From NCBI RefSeq assembly GCF_014207435.1, contig NZ_JACHGH010000003.1:310001-374000 (forward strand): a DNA stretch of 64,000 nucleotides. Reading direction: 5' to 3'. Source of the DNA: Salirhabdus euzebyi. Its GTDB lineage: Bacteria; Bacillota; Bacilli; Bacillales; Alkalibacillaceae. How positions within the stretch are numbered: position 1 is the stretch's first letter; the number at the start of each line of letters is the position of its first letter. Under the pieces are notes generated by a model. The model saw only the letters and a program-made list of their open reading frames with translations, had not been told where the DNA came from and ran no database searches. The position numbers and the translations under genes were made by a program. Shown here piece by piece: positions 1-8,756 of this stretch.

Positions 1-106
1 GCTGTGCCATTAATATTTTTAAAAATTGATCTTTTCCAAGCTGAGAATTATTTGCACCTGCTGTACTACTTTTAGGCAAATATAAAGACGGATCGATTTT
101 AGTCAT
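1..106 (-). CDS. flgD: FlgD, flagellar hook-assembly scaffold (N-terminus only)
   Basis: Only the first 35 codons lie in the window and the rest continues past the left edge. The start is the ATG at 104-106, with a GAGGAGGTG ribosome site inside the end of fliK. The visible residues include the FlgD signature LGKDQFLKILMAQ, which begins the domain needed for hook cap assembly. In this family FlgD caps the growing hook and is later replaced by the filament junction proteins. Its position directly after fliK matches the Bacillus fla/che operon. The short length limits the call, but motif and synteny agree. Confidence 0.9.
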   Translation of the reverse strand, partial: MTKIDPSLYLPKSSTAGANNSQLGKDQFLKILMAQ

Positions 107-109
107 AGA

Positions 110-1369
110 TTACACCTCCTCATAGGATTGCATTAATAAATCTTTAAACCGGAAGGTCTCGTCTTCTTCCCCTATTTCCTCTGCTTCTTCTAAATGCTGT
201 TCCTGTGTTTGTTGGTGGAATCCTTCCTGCTCATCTTGTTCCCGATTAAAAGTAAATTGGGATTGCTGTGTAAATACTGGATCTGGTTGTTTTTCAATCA
301 CTACTTGGTTAGGTGAAAACATGTGTCTGAGTTGGCTCATGTTTCCTTCTAGCAATTCTTTGGTAGCTAATGATGAAACTACTATTTTCACAGCCATTTC
401 TCCATTAATTTGAGTAAACCTTACAACCATGTCTCCTAAATGTGCAGGCTTTATTTTAATCGTTAATTCTGTTGCGCCTTCTTTTTGTAAAAACTGACTA
501 GCTTTTAACACCGTCTCCATCTGGTTCATTAACTGTTGGCTAGTTCCACTATTACTGTTTTGTCGATTGATATAAATCGTGTACTGCTCAAGTTTGGACA
601 TCGGTAACGTTTCTAACTGCACTTGATTTAGCTTTGTTGTAGCTACATCCTTTGTCTCACTAAATTGGTGTTGCAGAGCTTCCACTACAATGGTACGAAT
701 TTTGTCTAAAGGAGTATGCTTATTTAGAATTGGACCGTTGGTAGTAGCCATTTCATTTTTTACTGATTGGATTAACTGCTGCCACTTTGAAATTTTTTCA
801 TCTTTTTGTAGGACAGGATTTTTTGCTAGACTACCATCTTTAATGAGCAAGTCCATTAATTTCGTTAAAGCGGTCTCCAACTTTTGGTTTAACTCCAAAG
901 CAGTCTTACTTCCCTCGTTCCCTACTAGCTCATAAGCTTTCAAAAGAATTGTTCCGTAGTTTTCTAGTGTCTCATTTTTAAATGGTTGTAATCCTTCTAC
1001 ACGAAATTGATTAAGTGTAAAACGAGGATCAGGAACACCCCATGCTTCCCCTAGACTAATGTTACGATGATTTACTTCGTCAAAAAAGGATAAAATGTGA
1101 CTTATTAATGAATTAATTTCGGTAAGCGTATCTTCGTTTGCATTTTCAAGCTCTATTAAGCTATTTAGCTCTTGAAACAACTCATCCAGCTTTTGTTTTG
1201 TTCCTTCAAGCTTTTTATTTTGACCTATTACCTTTTCTATATTTTTAGTTTCTGAATTCAACTGGTTTGATAGAAAATCATAAAAGCCAGGAACTTTGCC
1301 TTTGTTTGTTACATGATGCTTTGTTACTATCGTTGTGCTTGGTGCAATACCCATTGCGACGTTTTGCAT
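110..1369 (-). CDS. fliK: FliK, flagellar hook-length control protein
   Basis: This 419-residue protein ends with the conserved hook-length-control domain (around residues 290-370), with the motif LTIKIKPAHLGDM followed by NGEMAVKIVVSS. The first two thirds are poorly conserved, Gln/Lys/Glu-rich helical sequence, as expected for the molecular-ruler part. An acidic tail follows the conserved domain. FliK is secreted during hook growth and switches export specificity through FlhB. The start chosen is the ATG at 1367-1369, because an AAGGGGGTG ribosome site lies just upstream. An upstream in-frame TTG would put that site inside the coding sequence. It lies between ylxF and flgD. Confidence 0.9.
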   Translation of the reverse strand: MQNVAMGIAPSTTIVTKHHVTNKGKVPGFYDFLSNQLNSETKNIEKVIGQNKKLEGTKQKLDELFQELNSLIELENANEDTLTEINSLISHILSFFDEVNHRNISLGEAWGVPDPRFTLNQFRVEGLQPFKNETLENYGTILLKAYELVGNEGSKTALELNQKLETALTKLMDLLIKDGSLAKNPVLQKDEKISKWQQLIQSVKNEMATTNGPILNKHTPLDKIRTIVVEALQHQFSETKDVATTKLNQVQLETLPMSKLEQYTIYINRQNSNSGTSQQLMNQMETVLKASQFLQKEGATELTIKIKPAHLGDMVVRFTQINGEMAVKIVVSSLATKELLEGNMSQLRHMFSPNQVVIEKQPDPVFTQQSQFTFNREQDEQEGFHQQTQEQHLEEAEEIGEEDETFRFKDLLMQSYEEV

Positions 1370-1402
1370 TTTTTTCTCACCCCCTTTCAAGTTTTCATTT
1401 TG

Positions 1403-1510
1403 TTACTCTAAAAATGCACTTGCTAGATTTGCGGCTACTTCTGGATCCATGGAAGAAAATATTTCTCCTCTTTGTTCCGCTGATATATGCTGTAATATTT
1501 GCAAGGCTAC
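1403..1510 (-). pseudogene. ylxF: Detached in-frame C-terminal tail of ylxF
   Basis: Immediately after the TAA that ends ylxF (1511-1513) the same frame stays open for 35 codons and ends at a second TAA (1403-1405). The encoded tail begins VALQILQHISAEQRGEIF and continues SSMDPEVAANL. This is the pattern of the C-terminal MgtE-N/MotE-like segment of YlxF-type proteins, in which Met-Asp-Pro and paired Ala residues recur. No frameshift is needed to join it. The tail has no start codon or ribosome site of its own suited to translation. It is therefore either a remnant of a point nonsense mutation or a readthrough extension. Confidence 0.75.
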
Positions 1511-1978
1511 TTACTTTTCCATTTTTTCAACGATAGGTCCCGCTGATTTTGCGTCCATTTGTGAGAAAGATTTTGCAACATTTTTTACTTGTTCTTCTTT
1601 GTCTTGTTCTTCTTGTTCTTTATTAACCATATCACTTTCTAATTGAGCAATCGTTAATTCAAGCTCTGTAATTTGCTCTTCTTTTGTTTTAACATCTTGT
1701 TCAAGAATTTCTATATTTGCTTCATAATCTTTAATTGTTGCTTTCAACTCGGTAACATTTTCTTGTTCTGCCTCTTGCTCTGGACTTTCCTCAACTAATA
1801 AAGAAACAATAGGTATGTTACTTCCGTATTTTTCTGCCAGATCAAATACATTCACTCCTGCAACAGTTAATACAATTAGTAGCAAAGTAATCGTAAAAAC
1901 TATTGGAATGACAATGACAAATAAAAACCATTGAAGTTTGCTTGACCCTTTATTCTCTTCTATTTGATTGGAGCTCAT
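1511..1978 (-). CDS. ylxF: YlxF-like flagellar-operon membrane protein, cut short by an in-frame stop
   Basis: The 155-residue product has a short hydrophilic N-terminus, one membrane segment (about residues 15-38) and a long Glu/Lys-rich coiled coil (about 70-125). It then enters the conserved MotE/MgtE-N-like segment with MDAKSAGPIVEKMEK, where translation meets TAA. The family normally continues about 35 residues, and those residues follow in the same frame (see 1403-1510). The start is the ATG at 1976-1978, behind AAAGGTGAG; a longer upstream frame overlaps fliJ. YlxF proteins are encoded between fliJ and fliK in Bacillus and their exact role is unclear. Loss of the conserved tail may abolish function. 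Confidence 0.8.
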   Translation of the reverse strand: MSSNQIEENKGSSKLQWFLFVIVIPIVFTITLLLIVLTVAGVNVFDLAEKYGSNIPIVSLLVEESPEQEAEQENVTELKATIKDYEANIEILEQDVKTKEEQITELELTIAQLESDMVNKEQEEQDKEEQVKNVAKSFSQMDAKSAGPIVEKMEK

Positions 1979-1982
1979 CGTC

Positions 1983-2432
1983 TCACCTTTTTCTATTGCG
2001 GATAAACTGTTGGATCGAAACTTCATCCAGTATTTGTTCTTCGGCTTTATCCATTTCTTGTTTTTTCTTCGTTTTCTTATTTTCTACTAACTTCTCAATC
2101 TTTTTCATTTCCACATAAGTATCTGTCAGATTTTCTTGTTCTTCATTCATATACATTCTTGCTTGTGCAACACTTTGTTGTAATCCATTTATTTTGTCAT
2201 TTAATTGGTTTATGTATTGATGGTAATGGTGTAATTGGAATGCGGGTATAGATGACTCCATTGTTTTAGACAACGTTATTTCTATATCTTCCTTCTCTTT
2301 TAAAAGGTTATATAGTTTAGTAGCAACATTTTCAAAGTTCCCAACAGCTTGTTGATAGTTTTTGTAAGCCAAATCCTTCTCCGTCGTACGTACAGTCAAG
2401 ATTTTTTCAAATGCTATGACATCTGTCATCAT
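1983..2432 (-). CDS. fliJ: FliJ, flagellar export chaperone
   Basis: A 149-residue, almost entirely helical, charged protein with the FliJ pattern of a long antiparallel coiled coil. The N-terminal stretch YQQAVGNFENVATKLY resembles Bacillus FliJ. FliJ works with FliH and the ATPase FliI at the export gate, escorting substrates and engaging FlhA. The gene overlaps the stop of fliI by 4 nt, suggesting translational coupling, and precedes ylxF by 4 nt. The length is normal for the family. Identification rests on helical character plus synteny because FliJ sequences diverge strongly. Confidence 0.88.
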   Translation of the reverse strand: MMTDVIAFEKILTVRTTEKDLAYKNYQQAVGNFENVATKLYNLLKEKEDIEITLSKTMESSIPAFQLHHYHQYINQLNDKINGLQQSVAQARMYMNEEQENLTDTYVEMKKIEKLVENKKTKKKQEMDKAEEQILDEVSIQQFIRNRKR

Positions 2433-3748
2433 CCATCACTCCTATTAGCCAGCTCAAGTAATTCTCCAATCCCTTGATCTACCGAAAGGTTTTCATTAAC
2501 CCCTTGTTTTAAATAGTTGATAATCGCAGGATAGTGTTGAATGGCCTTGTCGACATCACGGGATGCACCTTTCTTGTATGCACCTATTTGAATCAATTCT
2601 TTATTATCTTCATAAGTAGCGAGTAAAGAGCGAATGTGATCCGCTGCTTTGATATGCTCATCTGATGCAATTTCTTTCATTACCCGACTTATTGACTTAA
2701 GTACATTAATCGCCGGGAAACGTCCTTGTTCAGCTAAAGCCCGATCAAGTACGAAATGTCCATCTAATATACCTCTAACAGCATCAGCAATTGGTTCATT
2801 AAAATCATCTCCATCAACTAACACTGTATAAAAAGCAGTAATAGAACCTTTTTCATTCGTCCCTGTTCGTTCTAAAAGTTTAGGTAAACTCGCGAAGACA
2901 CTTGGGGTATATCCCTTTGTTGTCGGTGGTTCTCCGGAAGCTAATCCTACTTCTCGTTGAGCCATTGCAACTCTTGTCACGGAATCCATCATCAAATTTA
3001 CGTTTAATCCAAGGTCTCGGAAGTATTCACAAATAGCTGTTGCAGTGTAAGCTCCTTTTATTCGTTGCAGTGCTGGTTGATCGGATGTTGCTACGACAAC
3101 GACCGATTTCTTCAATCCTTCCTCACCAAGATCGTTTTCAATAAACTCTCTAACTTCACGTCCTCTTTCCCCAATAAGTGCTATGACATTTATGTCTGCT
3201 TCACTGTTTCGAGCAATCATTCCTAACAGCGTACTTTTACCAACTCCACTACCAGCAAAGATACCTATCCTTTGCCCCTTACCTACGGTTAATAGCCCAT
3301 CAATTGCCTTTACACCTATCGATATTCTTTGCCGAATAGGTGGTCTAGCTAACGGATTCGGTGGATCCTGATCTGTCGGTATGGAGACAAGTCCTTTCGG
3401 TAAAGTGGAATGATCTAATGGATTTCCTAATCCGTCTAACACTTTTCCTATTAAGCTACGACCAGCCTTAATGAGTAAAGGTTTTTTTGTTGCTTCTACT
3501 AAACAACCTGGCCCAATATTTTTAATAGCAGCGTATGGCATTAGTAATACCTTTTCCTCCTGAAACCCAACTACTTCTGCCATTATTGGTCGCTGATTAG
3601 TCGTTTTAGAATGGATGTAACATACATCACCGATACTAGTAGAAGGACCATAAGACTCAATCATCAACCCTACTATTCTAGTGATTTTTCCATATTTTTT
3701 TATCGTATTAATTTGTTCCATCCACTCCAGAACTTGATTGGCTTTCAA
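2429..3748 (-). CDS. fliI: FliI, flagellar protein-export ATPase
   Basis: A 439-residue F1-type ATPase that energises flagellar type III export. The Walker A motif GSGVGKST lies at residues 166-173. The nearby GERGREVREF and the later SLPKLLERTG stretches are typical of the FliI/YscN branch rather than ATP synthase beta. The start chosen is TTG at 3746-3748, nine bases after GAGGAGG. A TTG six codons upstream would contain that ribosome site. The resulting length fits Bacillus FliI. The gene overlaps the end of fliH and is followed by the coupled fliJ. Confidence 0.95.
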   Translation of the reverse strand: MKANQVLEWMEQINTIKKYGKITRIVGLMIESYGPSTSIGDVCYIHSKTTNQRPIMAEVVGFQEEKVLLMPYAAIKNIGPGCLVEATKKPLLIKAGRSLIGKVLDGLGNPLDHSTLPKGLVSIPTDQDPPNPLARPPIRQRISIGVKAIDGLLTVGKGQRIGIFAGSGVGKSTLLGMIARNSEADINVIALIGERGREVREFIENDLGEEGLKKSVVVVATSDQPALQRIKGAYTATAICEYFRDLGLNVNLMMDSVTRVAMAQREVGLASGEPPTTKGYTPSVFASLPKLLERTGTNEKGSITAFYTVLVDGDDFNEPIADAVRGILDGHFVLDRALAEQGRFPAINVLKSISRVMKEIASDEHIKAADHIRSLLATYEDNKELIQIGAYKKGASRDVDKAIQHYPAIINYLKQGVNENLSVDQGIGELLELANRSDG

Positions 3749-4505
3749 TACGATTAGCCTCCTCAAGGAAGTCCGTTAATTTTGTTTTTAACTCATGTAA
3801 TTGTGTCTCCACACTAGCATCTATTTTTCCAAAAGGGGTTTCGACAATACAGCTATATTGTTCTACCTCCGTGCTTGGATAAATAACAAGCTTCCCATTG
3901 TGGGCTAAAATATTATCTAACTCTATTCTGTATTGCAAAATCATCTCATACATTTTTGGATGAATATACAAGTCTACTTTAGGAACATCTTTCACTTCTT
4001 TTATTGCCTGCAAGACTATCGAACGAAATGTTTTTTCATCCAGTTGTATAGTAGTATGAAGAATTTTTTCAGCTGCATGGATAGCGATTTTCAAAACTTC
4101 TTCCTTACTTTGGTCAATAATATTGCCGTATTCTTTTTGCGCTAGTTGAACAAGGGATTTACCTTCCTCAACAAAGTGTCGATAAGACTGTAACGCCTCT
4201 TGTTGACCTTGTTGATACCCTTCATCATATCCAGCAAGTCGTGCTTCATCATATTGACGTTGTTTTTCCTGTTCCCACTCATCTTGTTGTTGTTCGATTT
4301 GCTCGTTAGCTTTTTCTATCATTGTTTGAATGTGAAGCTCTGTTTGTTTTAATTTTTGCTCTGCCAAGTGGTACAGCTTTTCTGGATCTTCTTTTGGCTC
4401 ATTTTCACTAGGCTTTTCTTCCTTATTAGGAATATGAATTGGTTTAACATTAATGGTTTTTGATAGGATGTCCTTTTTTGCATGAATTTTGAATATATTA
4501 GACAA
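3708..4505 (-). CDS. fliH: FliH, flagellar export ATPase regulator
   Basis: A 265-residue protein with a central Glu/Gln-rich coiled coil (about 60-115) and a C-terminal domain of the FliH/V-ATPase subunit E type. In this family it binds FliI, holds it in check and docks it to the export apparatus. The conserved AHNGKLVIYPSTEVE region and the final TQLHELKTKLTDFLEE helix fit FliH. The start is taken as TTG at 4503-4505, nine bases after GGAGGTG, overlapping the fliG stop by 8 nt. An upstream GTG-type start in the same frame would swallow the ribosome site. Confidence 0.88.
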   Translation of the reverse strand: MSNIFKIHAKKDILSKTINVKPIHIPNKEEKPSENEPKEDPEKLYHLAEQKLKQTELHIQTMIEKANEQIEQQQDEWEQEKQRQYDEARLAGYDEGYQQGQQEALQSYRHFVEEGKSLVQLAQKEYGNIIDQSKEEVLKIAIHAAEKILHTTIQLDEKTFRSIVLQAIKEVKDVPKVDLYIHPKMYEMILQYRIELDNILAHNGKLVIYPSTEVEQYSCIVETPFGKIDASVETQLHELKTKLTDFLEEANRIESQSSSGVDGTN

Positions 4506-5511
4506 TGATATCGTCACCTCCACCTCGAGCGATAACAATTTCCCCAATTTCCTCTAGGCGGCGGATTATACCAACGATTCTCGTTTGTGCCTCTTCTACA
4601 TTACGTAATCGAACAGGACCCATAAACTCCATTTCGTCCTTCAATGTTTCTGCCATTCGTTGAGACATGTTTTTAAATAAAATTTCTTGCACTTCAGCAC
4701 TAGCTACTTTTAATGCCAACATTAGATCCTCGTTATCAACTTCCCTAATAACACGTTGAATGGAACGATTGTCTAACGTCACAATATCTTCAAATACAAA
4801 CATACGTTTTTTGATTTCTTCTGCTAGTTCAGGGTCTTGTGCCTCAAGTTCGTCTAATATAGTTCTCTCGGTTGTTCTATCCACACCATTTAGCACTTCA
4901 ACTACTGCTTCAATTCCACCAGTTTGTGTGTAATCTTGTGTAACAGTGGCAGAAAGATTTTTTTCTAAAATTTGCTCCACCTCATTGATAATCTCTGGTG
5001 ATGTGGAATCCATTGTTGCAATTCTTCTAGCTATATCTGCTTGCATTTTTTCAGGTAACTCAGACAATATTTGCGCTGATTGATCAGCATCCAAATAAGA
5101 TAAAACCAATGCAATAGTCTGTGGGTGTTCATTTTGAATAAAATTTAAAATTTGAGTTGGGTCAGCCTTTCTAGCAAAATCGAAAGGTCTGACTTGTAAA
5201 GAAGACGTTAAGCGACTTATAATTTTACCCGCTTCATTTTCTCCTAAAGCTTTTTCCAACACTGTTTTTGCGTAACCTATTCCACCTTGTGAAATATAAT
5301 CTTGCGCTAGAGCAATTTGATGGAACTGTTCTACAACTTCTTCTTTTTGCTTAGACTCTACTTTTCGTACGGAAGATATTTCTAACGTTAACTGTTCTAT
5401 TTCCTCTTCCGTTAAATGCTTATATACTTGAGCAGATACATCAGGACCTAATGATATTAGGAGAATTGCTGCTTTTTGCTTTCCAGTTAAGTCCCCTCTA
5501 TGTTTGGGCAT
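4498..5511 (-). CDS. fliG: FliG, flagellar motor switch protein
   Basis: A 337-residue FliG with the usual three domains. The N-terminal part (LTGKQKAAILLISLG) binds the MS ring, the middle (EHPQTIALVLSYL) contacts FliM, and the C-terminal charged domain (about 240-330) faces the stator proteins. It is the torque-generating rotor component. The length is normal. The ATG lies just after fliF with a GGGGGAA ribosome site. It belongs to the continuous fliE-fliF-fliG-fliH-fliI reading block, and fliH starts inside its last codons. Confidence 0.96.
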   Translation of the reverse strand: MPKHRGDLTGKQKAAILLISLGPDVSAQVYKHLTEEEIEQLTLEISSVRKVESKQKEEVVEQFHQIALAQDYISQGGIGYAKTVLEKALGENEAGKIISRLTSSLQVRPFDFARKADPTQILNFIQNEHPQTIALVLSYLDADQSAQILSELPEKMQADIARRIATMDSTSPEIINEVEQILEKNLSATVTQDYTQTGGIEAVVEVLNGVDRTTERTILDELEAQDPELAEEIKKRMFVFEDIVTLDNRSIQRVIREVDNEDLMLALKVASAEVQEILFKNMSQRMAETLKDEMEFMGPVRLRNVEEAQTRIVGIIRRLEEIGEIVIARGGGDDIIV

Positions 5512-5523
5512 GTTTTCTTCCCC

Positions 5524-7122
5524 CTAGTCCTCTGTAATCCAAGTTCGTAAAAGTTTTGCAAAATCTTCTGGTTTTTCCTTTGCCATGTTTTCTAATTGCT
5601 TTCTTCTCAAGCCTTCTTCTGTTTCTACCTTATCGTCTATGTTCGGTATCGAGACAGAACGTTCTTCTTCCTGTAATTCAACATAATCTTCTTCTACAGA
5701 CTTTTTCTTGCGAAGGACCATAAATAACAAAATAAGAACTGCTAGCACCAATGCCCCACCAGCAACATAAAGCCATTTAGGTATAACTGGTGTTGGTGTA
5801 GGTTGACTTAGTGGTTGTTGACTGAACTCTTCAAAAACAATCGAAATCTTTTCTTGTGGGTTTATATTCCCAAAGTCCTTTGAAACAGTTGTAGAAACAA
5901 TCGAATTCAGGATCGAGGATATACTTTCTTGAACCATTTCTTGTTCTTGTGCAGATAAGTATTCCACTTCTCCATTTTCATCTGTTTGATCTTTTTTACT
6001 ATCAACTGCTACTTGAATACCTAAATCCCTAATCTTATATGGACTTTCTACGATATTTTTCTGAATTCTATTAAATTCATTATTAATAGATTCTTTCACC
6101 ATCTCATAATCAGTTACGCCGTCTTCTCCGTTGGCTGGATAATTAGGAATATCATCTTCTCCTGTGCCGACAGTTCCTGTTGGTGGGTTATTTCCTGTAT
6201 ATGTTTCAGTAATTCTTTCTACACTTATAGGCAACCCTTCCATTGTTTCCAAATCGACTGGTTGAACTACTTCTTCCGTTCTATTTTCCTGGGTGAAATC
6301 TAAATCGGTTGTAACCGATACAACAACATTATCTCTCCCAATCATTGTCCCAATCATTTGTTGAACCCGGCGCTGGATATCTTGTTCAATATCCTTCTTA
6401 ATATCCATTTGTTCGACATACGTACTACCTACAGAAAAATCATTCGGATTTTTTACATCAAAATACTCAAAATATTGGTTCATTAAGACGATATTATCAG
6501 TAGGAAGGTTTGGAACTGATTTCGACACCAAGTGATAAAGACCATTAATTTGATCTTGGTTAAATGTATATCCAGGTTCTGTATGTATAACGATAGATGC
6601 TGTAGCTGCATCAGCCTGTTCTCCGATAAAAATACTTTCTTGCGGTTTAGTAATTAAAACTTGAGTACTTTGAATTCCTTCAATACTTGTAATTAAATTT
6701 GATAATTCAGTCTGTAAAGCATCTAGTTCAATCATTTTTCGTTGTCCATCTGTCATACCCCATGAAGCATTTTCACTAAAAAAGGAATAATCAATATTCC
6801 CACTATTTGGTAAGCCTTGGGCAGCTAGATCTACTAATAGCGTATCTACTTGTTCTCTAGGAACGGAAATTGTAGTTCCGCCATTACCAACTTCGTATTG
6901 AATTCCCCTACTATCTAGTTCAGTCTTTATCTGGCCTGTTTCCTGTAAGGATAAATTGCTATAGAGAGGAACCAATTTGGGATTGTTTGATAAAAATAAA
7001 AAAATAAAAAATATGAGTAATATTGCCACTATGCCACCAATCACAATGGATTTTTGTGCAAGTGTTCTATTATTCCAAACTTGTATCCATTTACTGTATC
7101 TAGATTTCATTTTTTCTACCAT
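5524..7122 (-). CDS. fliF: FliF, flagellar MS-ring protein
   Basis: A 532-residue protein with one membrane helix near the N-terminus (about 26-46) and another near residue 450, flanking a large periplasmic-side ring domain, as in FliF. The YscJ/FliF-type motif LPNSGNIDYSFF and the ring-building motif PTGTVGTGEDDIPNYP are visible. The C-terminal cytoplasmic tail carries the FliG-binding end KLLRTWITED. FliF forms the basal ring on which the export gate is built. ATG at 7120-7122 follows GGAGG by five bases; ATG four codons later is also possible. A gap of about 180 bases separates it from fliE. Confidence 0.95.
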   Translation of the reverse strand: MVEKMKSRYSKWIQVWNNRTLAQKSIVIGGIVAILLIFFIFLFLSNNPKLVPLYSNLSLQETGQIKTELDSRGIQYEVGNGGTTISVPREQVDTLLVDLAAQGLPNSGNIDYSFFSENASWGMTDGQRKMIELDALQTELSNLITSIEGIQSTQVLITKPQESIFIGEQADAATASIVIHTEPGYTFNQDQINGLYHLVSKSVPNLPTDNIVLMNQYFEYFDVKNPNDFSVGSTYVEQMDIKKDIEQDIQRRVQQMIGTMIGRDNVVVSVTTDLDFTQENRTEEVVQPVDLETMEGLPISVERITETYTGNNPPTGTVGTGEDDIPNYPANGEDGVTDYEMVKESINNEFNRIQKNIVESPYKIRDLGIQVAVDSKKDQTDENGEVEYLSAQEQEMVQESISSILNSIVSTTVSKDFGNINPQEKISIVFEEFSQQPLSQPTPTPVIPKWLYVAGGALVLAVLILLFMVLRKKKSVEEDYVELQEEERSVSIPNIDDKVETEEGLRRKQLENMAKEKPEDFAKLLRTWITED

Positions 7123-7305
7123 AGTTGCCTCCACCTATACTCTATTTTCTATTTTTTTGGAGGATAACACCCGAAAAATGTATTTTTCAATCGAATGTAT
7201 GTATTAAATAAAACGTTTTGGATATAACTAGGGTCATGCTTCCTCAAAGGTCTTATATTCAACACGTTTTGTACCTCTGTTTATACGACTCGTGAAAAAA
7301 AACTG

Positions 7306-7608
7306 TTAAATTTGCATTCTCATCACTTCTTTGTATGCTTCAATAGCTTTACTTTGAACTTCTACTGTTGTTTGCAACATAATACTAGATTTCTGAGAAG
7401 CTATCATCACATCATGTAAGTCAACGTTTTTCCCTTGTGCTAATGCAACCGTCTTTTGATCTGAAATTGCTTGTGCCTCATTTACCTTTTCTAACGCATT
7501 TTTTAATTGTGCGGCAAAGTTTTGTTGTGCTTCGAAAGGCGTAACTTTTTTAACTGGATTCGCTTGTTGAATTGGTTGATTAAATGCTATTGGATTAATG
7601 CTTGTCAT
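7306..7608 (-). CDS. fliE: FliE, basal-body protein
   Basis: A 100-residue FliE with the typical C-terminal signature VMIASQKSSIMLQTTVEVQ and AIEAYKEVMRMQI. FliE is thought to be an adaptor between the FliF ring or export gate and the rod proteins FlgB/FlgC. The ATG is preceded by GAGGTGATTAAC at the end of the flgC-fliE junction. The gene is 12 bases downstream of flgC. The bases between fliE and fliF (7123-7305) are AT-rich and I see no gene or clear terminator there. Confidence 0.94.
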   Translation of the reverse strand: MTSINPIAFNQPIQQANPVKKVTPFEAQQNFAAQLKNALEKVNEAQAISDQKTVALAQGKNVDLHDVMIASQKSSIMLQTTVEVQSKAIEAYKEVMRMQI

Positions 7609-7620
7609 TGTTAATCACCT

Positions 7621-8079
7621 CTATTTACCAATTTCTAGTGCTTTTAATAACATATTCTTAGACGCATTCATTGCCGTTACGTTTGCTTCATAGGATCTTG
7701 TGGCACTCATTAAGTCGACCATCTCTTTTAAAGGATCCACGTTCGGCATGCTTACATATCCGTTTGCATCAGCATCTGGATGGTTCGGGTTATATACTAA
7801 TTGGAAGGGTTGTTGATCTTCTCCTATTTCGGAAACCTTCACTCCTCCAGCACCATTAACTGATCCATTATGCATAGCGGTTTTTAGAAAGGAATGAAAT
7901 GATTGTTCCTTCGGTGCAAAAGAAACTGTTTTGCGTCGATAAGGTTCCCATTCTCCCGCTTCATTTAATCGGGCTCTAGTTGTTTCTGCGTTTGCAATAT
8001 TGGAGGACACAACATCCATTCGTAGTCTTTGAGCTGTTAATCCACTAGCACTCGTGTTAATAGATTGAAAGATACTCAC
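7621..8079 (-). CDS. flgC: FlgC, flagellar proximal rod protein
   Basis: A 152-residue rod protein with the rod/hook family N-terminus (INTSASGLTAQRLRMDVVSSNIANAETT) and the matching C-terminal helix (MVDLMSATRSYEANVTAMNASK). Both ends form the coiled-coil core of the rod. The internal stretch YVSMPNVDPLKEM is characteristic of FlgC. It follows flgB by two bases, so translation is probably coupled. It is part of the fla/che operon. Confidence 0.95.
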   Translation of the reverse strand: MSIFQSINTSASGLTAQRLRMDVVSSNIANAETTRARLNEAGEWEPYRRKTVSFAPKEQSFHSFLKTAMHNGSVNGAGGVKVSEIGEDQQPFQLVYNPNHPDADANGYVSMPNVDPLKEMVDLMSATRSYEANVTAMNASKNMLLKALEIGK

Positions 8080-8081
8080 CG

Positions 8082-8474
8082 TTATTTCCCTCCTCTAATT
8101 ACTGTTTCTAGACTGCCAAATTTCCCACTAATACGGTCAACTAGTGCCTGATAGTAAATTTGATTCTTTGCTAATTCTGTCATCTCCATGTCGACGTCGA
8201 CATTATTACCGTTATGATTATAAGTTGTATTTGGTCTAGCGACCTCGTAAAAGGTTGATAGATTCGTTTGACTAAATGCAATGTGCTTCGGATGTGTACG
8301 TTTGGCTTCAAAGGAAGTGGAAGCGGTTTGCAAAACATTTTTGAACGCTACGTCTTTCGCTTTGTAATTGGGTGTGTCGATATTTGCAATGTTGTTAGAA
8401 ATTGTTTTATTTTTCATAGATGCATAATCTAAAGATTGCTCTAATGTTTGAATTGTACCTGAAAACAAAGACAT
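8082..8474 (-). CDS. flgB: FlgB, flagellar proximal rod protein, first gene of the operon
   Basis: A 130-residue rod protein starting MSLFSGTIQTLEQSLDYA and containing NIANIDTPNYKAKDV, the FlgB form of the rod signature, and NNVDVDMEMTELAKNQ near the C-terminus. It is the first gene of the fla/che operon here, preceded by a 348-base gap. An AGGAGGGAAAGC ribosome site precedes the ATG at 8472-8474. Confidence 0.95.
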   Translation of the reverse strand: MSLFSGTIQTLEQSLDYASMKNKTISNNIANIDTPNYKAKDVAFKNVLQTASTSFEAKRTHPKHIAFSQTNLSTFYEVARPNTTYNHNGNNVDVDMEMTELAKNQIYYQALVDRISGKFGSLETVIRGGK

Positions 8475-8573
8475 GCTTTCCCTCCTAACTGAACATTAAA
8501 ATGTCTAATCAAATCGTAACTTCCATTATTTCGTATTTATATGTAGGTTTTTGTCGTTAATATATATATTTAG

Positions 8574-8602
8574 ATTATTACATAAAAAATCCTTCATGAA
8601 AA
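8574..8602 (-). promoter_or_regulatory. Candidate sigma-A promoter of flgB overlapping a CodY-like box
   Basis: On the minus strand a -35-like TTTTCA (8597-8602) is separated by 17 bases from AATAAT (8574-8579), which carries the TGn extension (TGTAATAAT). A 15-base CodY-like sequence, AATTTTCATGAAGGA (8590-8604), overlaps the -35. It matches the half-site AATTTTC well but has five mismatches to the full palindrome. In B. subtilis CodY represses the fla/che promoter, so the arrangement is plausible. A second weak candidate (TTGTTT, 17 bases, AATAAT) lies upstream. The rest of 8475-8822 holds only the codY terminator; I saw no convincing sigma-D promoter. Confidence 0.4.
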
Positions 8603-8756
8603 TTACCAAATGTTGATTATTGTCCTTTTTTCCCATAAAAACAAGAATGACCTACTCAAAAAATAGTACTAAAGTATGATTATTTTTCTTTTCATTTAGT
8701 AAAGGGAATATTTCCTAAGTTTTTAATACCGCCATTAATTTCGTTAGCGTAAACAA

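Noticed and set aside
1403-1513. A frameshift in ylxF
   Set aside because: The conserved tail continues in the same frame after the TAA, so a substitution, not an indel, is the simplest lesion.
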